Of a stretch of DNA of 33,601 nucleotides, positions 28,851-33,601 are shown piece by piece. The notes beneath the pieces are model-generated. The model was not told the DNA's origin, searched no databases, and saw nothing but the letters and a program-made list of their open reading frames with translations. The stretch covers positions 91,637-125,237 of the forward strand of contig JACRDK010000025.1 in assembly GCA_016218585.1 (NCBI GenBank). The letters run 5' to 3'. Position 1 is the stretch's first letter. Each line of letters starts with the position of its first letter. The position numbers and the translations under genes were made by a program. Source of the DNA: Candidatus Doudnabacteria bacterium. GTDB taxonomy: Bacteria; Patescibacteriota; Doudnabacteria; UBA920.

Positions 28851-29261
28851 ACGGTCGTTAGTATAAATTTGCCTTTTTAAATATAGCGGTGAACTACAGA
28901 AATTTACAAGAAATCCAACTTCGTATTTACTGGCTTTTAAATATGAAAGTTGTTGTTTTTTTGCTTGCTCAATAGTGAAATCGGTCGCTTTAATTTCTAT
29001 AATTATTTTATCCTCAACAACAAAGTCTGGAATAAAGGTGCCAAGAATTTTGCCCGTATTGAGAGAGTTAATATTTATTCTTTTTTGCTGTTCAAATTTA
29101 ATTTGTAATTTATTAAATTCTTCAGCGAGTGCTTTTTGATATATAATTTCCTTTAGGCCTTTGCCATATGTATTAGAGACTGTAAAAATGGCGCCCCTAA
29201 TTTTATAAGTTAAGTCGTTAAATAACAAATCCGTGTTCTTTTGTTTGTTATCAGTGTCCAT
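28824..29261 (-). CDS. GxxExxY protein (PD-(D/E)XK nuclease-fold, PDDEXK_3 type)
   Basis: This 145-residue protein contains the family signature GKGLKEIIYQKALAEEF (about 33-49) and a PD-(D/E)XK-like core: IPDFVVEDKIIIEIKA (about 77-92), with PD and E-x-K correctly spaced, then QLSYLKASKYEVGFLVNF. The fold suggests a nuclease, but activity has not been clearly shown for this family. It lies between the ATPase and permease genes of one ABC transporter, 3 nt after the ATPase stop, and both ends of its reading frame are made of repeat words (NTD at the start, ICVNP at the end). This looks like an insertion into a transporter operon. It may also serve as a polycistronic passenger. Confidence 0.9.
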   Translation of the reverse strand: MDTDNKQKNTDLLFNDLTYKIRGAIFTVSNTYGKGLKEIIYQKALAEEFNKLQIKFEQQKRININSLNTGKILGTFIPDFVVEDKIIIEIKATDFTIEQAKKQQLSYLKASKYEVGFLVNFCSSPLYLKRQIYTNDRKAHICVNP

Positions 29262-29264
29262 TAT

Positions 29265-30230
29265 CTATTGTTCGTATTCTTTCCCCGTTAAGTCCAAATA
29301 GACATCTTCCAGGCTGGCGGTTTTGACGGTAAAACCATAAAAAATAATTTGTTTGGTTTTTAGCAAATCAACAATCGCAGAAATTTTATCCAGTGAAGAG
29401 ATTTCTAAAATTACTTTAGGGTAATCGGCGTAAACTTTTTTTATTTCGGGGATGCCGGAAAAAACTTCTTGGTTTAATTTAGTTTCGGTAAAAAAAGAAA
29501 TTTGAGTTGTGTCGGAAAGCCGGTCAATAAGTTTTCTTGGTTCATCAATTTCCAAAAGCTTGCCGCTGTCCATAATAGCTACGCGATGGCACAAAAATTC
29601 GGCTTCTTCCATAAAGTGGGTGGTGAGAACTATGGTAATGCCTCTGCGGTTTAAAGTTTTAACGAGCTCCCATAAATCACGCCTGGCTTTTGGGTCCAGC
29701 CCGGTAGTAGGTTCGTCTAAAAAAAGAATTTCCGGGTTATGAACTAAAGAAGTGGCTATGGTAAAGCGCTGTTTTTGCCCGCCGGACAAATCTTTTACTT
29801 CAGCATTTTCCTTGTCGCTCAAATTTACCAATTCCAACAATTGTTTTCTTCCGTGTTCATCTGTTCTTGTATCCGTGCCCATCTGTTTTTTCCCGTAGAG
29901 GGAACTGAATAAATCCAACAACTCGCCTAAAGTTAGGTGGTGCAGATATTGGCTGGATTGCAGCTGTATGCCGATGCGTTTTTTTATTTCATCAGGCTGC
30001 TTTAAATTGTCTAACCCTAAAACCGTAACTGTGCCGGAAGTTTGGGTGTTTAACCCTTCTATAATTTCCAAGGTTGTAGTCTTGCCCGCGCCATTGGGGC
30101 CCAAAAGCCCAAAAATTTCGCCTTTTTGCACGGTAAAGGAAATGCCTCCGACAGCAGTAAGGCCTGTTTTGTTTTCCCCTTTTTTTGAATAGGTTTTAAC
30201 TAGGTTATCTATTTTTATCACGTTTTCCAT
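29265..30230 (-). CDS. ABC-2 type transporter ATP-binding protein
   Basis: This 321-residue protein has Walker A GPNGAGKTTT (about 43-52), the Q-loop IQLQSSQYL, signature LSGGQKQRF, Walker B ILFLDEPTTGLD and the H-loop TTHFMEEAE, then the C-terminal DrrA-like extension to residue 321. It energises the ABC-2 permease at 28034. Between YGKK and QLLELVNL, in the helical domain ahead of the signature, the segment QMGTDTRTDEHGRK is encoded by repeat words (CAGATGGGCACGGAT, CAGATGAACACGG) of the same kind as those flanking the GxxExxY gene. It starts divergently from the GNAT-domain gene with almost no gap. Confidence 0.95.
   Translation of the reverse strand: MENVIKIDNLVKTYSKKGENKTGLTAVGGISFTVQKGEIFGLLGPNGAGKTTTLEIIEGLNTQTSGTVTVLGLDNLKQPDEIKKRIGIQLQSSQYLHHLTLGELLDLFSSLYGKKQMGTDTRTDEHGRKQLLELVNLSDKENAEVKDLSGGQKQRFTIATSLVHNPEILFLDEPTTGLDPKARRDLWELVKTLNRRGITIVLTTHFMEEAEFLCHRVAIMDSGKLLEIDEPRKLIDRLSDTTQISFFTETKLNQEVFSGIPEIKKVYADYPKVILEISSLDKISAIVDLLKTKQIIFYGFTVKTASLEDVYLDLTGKEYEQ
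29851..29890 (-). repeat. In-frame ACACGGAT-type words inside the ABC ATPase gene
   Basis: On the minus strand CAGATGGGCACGGAT and CAGATGAACACGG encode QMGTDT and TDEHG in the helical domain. They match the AACACAGAT/ACGGAT words at 28778-28850. Confidence 0.65.
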
Positions 30231-30269
30231 ATTAGGAATTATAACATGGATTTCTTTAAGAAAAATAAG

Positions 30270-30275
30270 TATACT
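30270..30275 (+). promoter_or_regulatory. -10 box of the GNAT-domain gene
   Basis: TATACT ends 6 nt before an in-frame ATG at 30282, which would make the transcript leaderless from that ATG. The -35 region is weak. Confidence 0.45.
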
Positions 30276-30281
30276 ATGGAT

Positions 30282-32498
30282 ATGGTATTTAGGCGTTCAA
30301 CAATAGAAATGGGCGGTATTCAGCCTGAGGCTGGTGCCGCTGCTAATCCTGAGCAGGAAACTGCTGTTTTTAAGCTTGCTGATAATGATGTGGTAGATTA
30401 TTACAAAATGGTTCGCAGTGATGTTGATGCTGAAAAAGAAAGGGTTAATGAAATAAAAAATCAAGTTAGGCAGGCGGATTTAAATTCCGATCAACTTATA
30501 AAAATTATGGAGCAGCCGGGGGATTATTACAAGAAATTATTAATTTTAGAAAATGTTCCAGAAAAAGCCCGTGGTGAAAAGTGGGCGGACTGGCTTGAAA
30601 AAAGGTTTGTATCTTCTGTGCCAGAAGAAGTGACTGGTGTATTGAGCGACAAGATCGTCTTGAATGTAATAAGTTATGATGGGGAGTATGTGAACAGTCC
30701 TTATTATGACACTTTATTATACGCATTGGGGGAAAACGGCCATGCTTCGGAAAAGTCATTATGGAAGATAATGGATTGGTTTAAGGAAAAAGACAGAAAA
30801 AAAATTGAGCGTAATGCCGGCTTAAATTATGAGGGTATGGTGCCGGGTGATGTTCACGCTGTAGATAACGAAGGCGATTTGTGGGATGAAGAATATAAAT
30901 CTCTGTACGACATAAATTATTACCAGAAAAAAGTTGTTCTGGATTTTTTGGGAAAGTTCGGCGGCGAACAAACAGTTTTGGGTATGGTGGATTTAGTTAA
31001 AGACGGCGATGTAGAATTTTTTAAAGAACAGATTACAGATGCTTTGTCTAATATTAATCCCGAGCTGGCATCCAGAGAGTTAATGAAAATTATAGCCGAT
31101 GCGCAAAACGAAGACATAGTCAGGCGCGATGCCGGTAAAATTCTTTATAGGCTGGAACTTGGCCGAATTGGTATGTCTAAAGAGGGTGTTGAATATTTGG
31201 GCAGGCTGTATGACCTGGGTAATTTTAATAATCCTGAATTTTTTGCGCAAAGAATATCCCCGGATGGCAAGGTTGGTATTTTTGACAAGAACCAGGAATT
31301 GCAAAAGTATTTTGAGTTGGGAGATTTAGCAGACCATCAGACAAGAATTAAAGCTAAGGTCCTGCATCTAACTCAAGAGATGATTTTAGAAACAGGTTCC
31401 TCCAGGTCCGTAAGCGAAGCGGAACGGAGGCGAAAAATCTTTGAAGAATTTAATGAAAAATACTTTGCTGTTAGCCAGGAATTTTTCGCCAATACAGGCC
31501 TGCATTTCAATAATTTTAGCTTGCAGGAGCAGGGTTGGTTTTTGCATTTTGTTGCGGAGGCAGAACAGCAACAGAGGAAAGAAGTATTTTCTTTGGCAAA
31601 AGAATTTGGGGAGTCCGGGGTACGTTCGTTTCTTAGTCTGGATTATGGTGATGAATTAGGCCAGGCAATTTTGGATATTGCCGCTAAACTGGATAAAAAG
31701 TCCGCCCAGGCTGTGTTTTTTAAATATTCGGAGATTGTAGATGCCGCTTACAAGGCTAAAGATTACTTAACCGGGCATTTTAATTCTGAGGCTGCGGGCC
31801 AAGAAGACATTTCCAGAAAACTAGCGGAAAACCTACTGAAAAAAGGAAAAAACCTGCTATCTGAATTTGCCAAAAACAACACGCAAATCGAAAGCGTGTC
31901 GGTTATGAATAAATTGGATTCGTTAAAGACAGAGGTATTGATGTTTGCCCAGGCTTTTAAAGTTTTACCAAAAGAAGCAAAATTTGATTTTAATGAAGTT
32001 GAGGGAACCGAAATTCAAGACAGGGATTCTTCTTTGTTAACCAGCGCTGAACGAGGGCAGATGCTTGAAATTTTTGAACTAAACAGGGTCGGAAATTATC
32101 CGGACGGATTAAAGAAGCAAACTTTGAAAGATTTTAGAAATTTAATTCACGAGCCCGGGCACACCTTTAGAATTTTAAAACATAATGAAAAAATTATTGC
32201 CTTTTTGCATTATGACCAGCTTAGCAAAAATGAAATTTATGTTGGTTCTTTAAATTTGCATCCTTCTGCAAAAGACAGCCCGGTGGCCACGGCTATGCTT
32301 AAATCCGCGCTGGAGGAGAAGGGCGGAAATAATTTACTTAAAGCGGTGGTTTGGGAAAAGAATCCGGCTAAAACTTATTATTCCATGTTAGGTTTTAGAA
32401 AGGTTGGAGAAGATACGAATTACGAAAATACCGGAGAAAAATATTGGCAGATGGAACGACCTCCTACAAACGAAAATAAATTAGAAAAAGCCGCCTAA
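30282..32498 (+). CDS. Large helical protein with a C-terminal GNAT-like domain
   Basis: In-frame ATGs exist at 30246, 30276 and 30282; I choose 30282 (738 residues) because of the TATACT box just upstream and because 30246 would leave only 15 nt from the divergent ABC gene. About 580 residues of mostly helical, acidic sequence are unrecognised; parts (ALSNINPELASRELMKIIADA, IVRRDAGKILYRL) look like degenerate HEAT-type helices. The C-terminal 150 residues fold like GNAT acetyltransferases: EIFELNRVGNYPDGL, FRILKHNEKIIAFLHYD, IYVGSLNLHP, and a closing WEKNPAKTYYSMLGFRKVGED. The acetyl-CoA P-loop (normally R/QxxGxG/A) reads KDSPVA, so catalysis or cofactor binding may be altered. No signal peptide is seen. 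Confidence 0.68.
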   Translation: MVFRRSTIEMGGIQPEAGAAANPEQETAVFKLADNDVVDYYKMVRSDVDAEKERVNEIKNQVRQADLNSDQLIKIMEQPGDYYKKLLILENVPEKARGEKWADWLEKRFVSSVPEEVTGVLSDKIVLNVISYDGEYVNSPYYDTLLYALGENGHASEKSLWKIMDWFKEKDRKKIERNAGLNYEGMVPGDVHAVDNEGDLWDEEYKSLYDINYYQKKVVLDFLGKFGGEQTVLGMVDLVKDGDVEFFKEQITDALSNINPELASRELMKIIADAQNEDIVRRDAGKILYRLELGRIGMSKEGVEYLGRLYDLGNFNNPEFFAQRISPDGKVGIFDKNQELQKYFELGDLADHQTRIKAKVLHLTQEMILETGSSRSVSEAERRRKIFEEFNEKYFAVSQEFFANTGLHFNNFSLQEQGWFLHFVAEAEQQQRKEVFSLAKEFGESGVRSFLSLDYGDELGQAILDIAAKLDKKSAQAVFFKYSEIVDAAYKAKDYLTGHFNSEAAGQEDISRKLAENLLKKGKNLLSEFAKNNTQIESVSVMNKLDSLKTEVLMFAQAFKVLPKEAKFDFNEVEGTEIQDRDSSLLTSAERGQMLEIFELNRVGNYPDGLKKQTLKDFRNLIHEPGHTFRILKHNEKIIAFLHYDQLSKNEIYVGSLNLHPSAKDSPVATAMLKSALEEKGGNNLLKAVVWEKNPAKTYYSMLGFRKVGEDTNYENTGEKYWQMERPPTNENKLEKAA

Positions 32499-32515
32499 GG
32501 TTAAGGCGGCTTTTT
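32485..32515. terminator. Bidirectional terminator
   Basis: AAAAAGCCGCCT and AGGCGGCTTTTT form a 12-bp stem; the stop codon of the GNAT-domain gene lies at the loop. Confidence 0.9.
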
Positions 32516-32517
32516 GT

Positions 32518-33315
32518 TTAAGCGGTAATTTTTTTGGCGGTTTGCCAGGTGGTGTTAAATAAAAATTTATGCATCTGATAAATTGTTGGATGTTCAACAA
32601 TCATTCCGATAATGTGTCCGTTGTATCGGCTAATGTATGAAACCTTGTTGTCATAAATAAACATTATGCTGGTAAATGGCTGGCTTGGCGGCAGTACGCG
32701 AATTTCTGTATTTTGTGAGTCAAAGCTTTTGTGGTGTTGGCGAATAAAAGGGGAATCTATGGTAATCATCCGCTTTTTTATTTGCTTGGATTTTCTGTCG
32801 CTTACGTAGGATTTGTTTAACTCCGGGAATTCTTTGTTTACCACTTCATTGTCTATATAAGATAAAATTTCCGTAGCCGAGGTTAAAGAGTCTTGGGCCA
32901 CTTTTAGGGCTCCTTCTAAGCCTTCATAAAATTTGACCCCTGGCTTGGAAGAAATTAACTGAAACATACTTCTTAAATCCGGCAGGGCACGGCCTAATTC
33001 TTCGGCGGCGTTAAACAGCGCTGCTTTTTTCTTGGCAAGCATGAGTTCCAGATTTTCGGGATGTTTGGCCAAAAACCGAATAGGTTTGCCTGGTTCGTCT
33101 AATTTTTCAACCAAACCTTTTTCCACCAAGCTGTCTAAGTGGTAATAGGCGTTGCCGCGCTTGAGACCAGTGTCAGAGAGTAGAGGTTTTATGCCTGTTG
33201 GCCCGGCCTTAAGCAGAAGTTCATAAATTTGGGCTTCTGCTGAATTTAACCCCGCGGATTGAAGGATTTCCGCATACTGGGAAGAATTAGTGCTGTTTTT
33301 ATTGGTTATTTCCAT
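32518..33315 (-). CDS. TrmB-family transcriptional regulator (second copy)
   Basis: This 265-residue protein has a winged helix-turn-helix (about 14-85: GLNSAEAQIYELLLKAGPTG, GLKRGNAYYHLDSLVEKGLVEKLDEPGKP) and a C-terminal sensor-like domain with VKFYEGLEGALKVAQDSL and a beta-rich end (IMFIYDNKVSYISRYNGHIIGMIV). It is related to the regulator at 19761 over its whole length but clearly diverged. Its promoter overlaps a TTGTCA-N9-TGACAA palindrome, which fits autorepression. It is divergent from an unseen gene to the right whose promoter carries a TTGACA-N3-TGTCAA repeat, a likely co-regulated target. Confidence 0.87.
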   Translation of the reverse strand: MEITNKNSTNSSQYAEILQSAGLNSAEAQIYELLLKAGPTGIKPLLSDTGLKRGNAYYHLDSLVEKGLVEKLDEPGKPIRFLAKHPENLELMLAKKKAALFNAAEELGRALPDLRSMFQLISSKPGVKFYEGLEGALKVAQDSLTSATEILSYIDNEVVNKEFPELNKSYVSDRKSKQIKKRMITIDSPFIRQHHKSFDSQNTEIRVLPPSQPFTSIMFIYDNKVSYISRYNGHIIGMIVEHPTIYQMHKFLFNTTWQTAKKITA

Positions 33316-33355
33316 ATACTTGCTACTTAATACTATTTTTGGCTTATCTAAAGGT

Positions 33356-33398
33356 ATTATATATCATTTTCAAAATCTTGTCAAGTTAAAACTGACAA
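33356..33398 (-). promoter_or_regulatory. Promoter and operator-like palindrome of the second TrmB gene
   Basis: Minus-strand TTGACA (33379-33384), exactly 17 nt, TATAAT (33356-33361). TTGTCA-N9-TGACAA (33378-33398) overlaps the -35 box. The leader contains GCCAAAAATAGT, close to the conserved loop word of the surface-protein leaders. Confidence 0.78.
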
Positions 33399-33467
33399 AT
33401 TTTGTGATGAATATACTTTAAATTACTTAATATATTGAATAATATGTATATTTATATCAGTATATTA

Positions 33468-33496
33468 TTGACACTTTGTCAAGAATGGGGTATACT
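33468..33496 (+). promoter_or_regulatory. Promoter of a gene beyond the right edge
   Basis: TTGACA, 17 nt, TATACT. The -35 box is half of TTGACA-N3-TGTCAA (33468-33482), a likely operator. About 105 nt of untranslated leader follow to the window end, beginning with a TCAACC/GGTTGA hairpin (33503-33522); no start codon with a convincing frame is seen before the edge. Confidence 0.78.
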
Positions 33497-33601
33497 GCTA
33501 AGTCAACCTAGAAATGGGTTGAGTACATTACAAAAGGAACGATAGTATTAAGTACCTTAATTCTTGATTCTATCTTCTAAATACTAATTTACATATTCTT
33601 G

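Noticed and set aside
1-33601. tRNA or rRNA genes
   Set aside because: I saw no T-arm plus acceptor pairing typical of tRNA and no rRNA sequence anywhere in the window.

Overview
The window looks like a chromosome segment of a Candidate Phyla Radiation (Patescibacteria) bacterium. The evidence is AT-rich DNA, very tight spacing, bidirectional terminators between convergent genes, and a characteristic gene set: VanW, FemAB, a Mur-ligase-like protein without an N-terminal domain, two TrmB-type regulators, large single-span surface proteins with a CPDGSYVGR cysteine motif, RhuM-Fic, S23-type four-helix-bundle and GxxExxY proteins. TGA is used as a stop (polA, tsaE), so code 11 rather than code 25 applies. 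I cannot name a lower taxon from sequence alone.

Layout. 1-4.2 kb: a partial VanW gene translationally overlapped by tsaE (minus), then a degenerate DHH phosphoesterase and a PilB/GspE-type ATPase (plus). 4.3-10.4 kb: two paralogous surface proteins (N-termini MNPYAYQK and MNPYTYHK), each driven by a perfect TTGACA-17-TATAAT promoter and a 5' leader hairpin with an invariant 11-nt loop and a covarying stem; a polytopic membrane protein lies between them. 10.5-15.4 kb: polA, a RhuM-Fic fusion, a membrane-anchored cupredoxin-like protein, a 25-codon hydrophobic micro-ORF with its own promoter and terminator, and rpsT. 15.6-19.5 kb (minus): an accessory block with a GC-rich beta-barrel-like secreted protein, an unknown 359-residue protein, a lone phosphohistidine swivel domain, a frameshifted histidine phosphatase and a GC-rich second histidine phosphatase. 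19.7-22.6 kb: TrmB regulator and uvrB. 22.6-23.1 kb: no protein gene, but a strong candidate for a highly structured RNA of about 430 nt, antisense and divergent to ruvA. 23.1-27.2 kb: ruvA, a femAB-like gene, a stand-alone Clp-N-like protein and a Mur ligase. 27.2-30.2 kb: an S23-type gene, a short tsaB, and an ABC-2 transporter whose ATPase and permease genes are split by a GxxExxY nuclease-fold gene. 30.2-33.6 kb: a large protein with a C-terminal GNAT domain, a second TrmB regulator, and a divergent promoter whose gene lies beyond the edge.

Three themes stand out. First, structured RNA: the unassigned ncRNA, the paired surface-protein leaders, and a habit of placing a hairpin at the transcript 5' end. 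Second, short repeat 'words' that border three unrelated small accessory genes and also occur in frame inside housekeeping genes (polA, femAB, Mur ligase, tsaB, ABC ATPase). Third, a possible phosphohistidine module in which a swivel domain lies beside two histidine phosphatases and an unknown partner.
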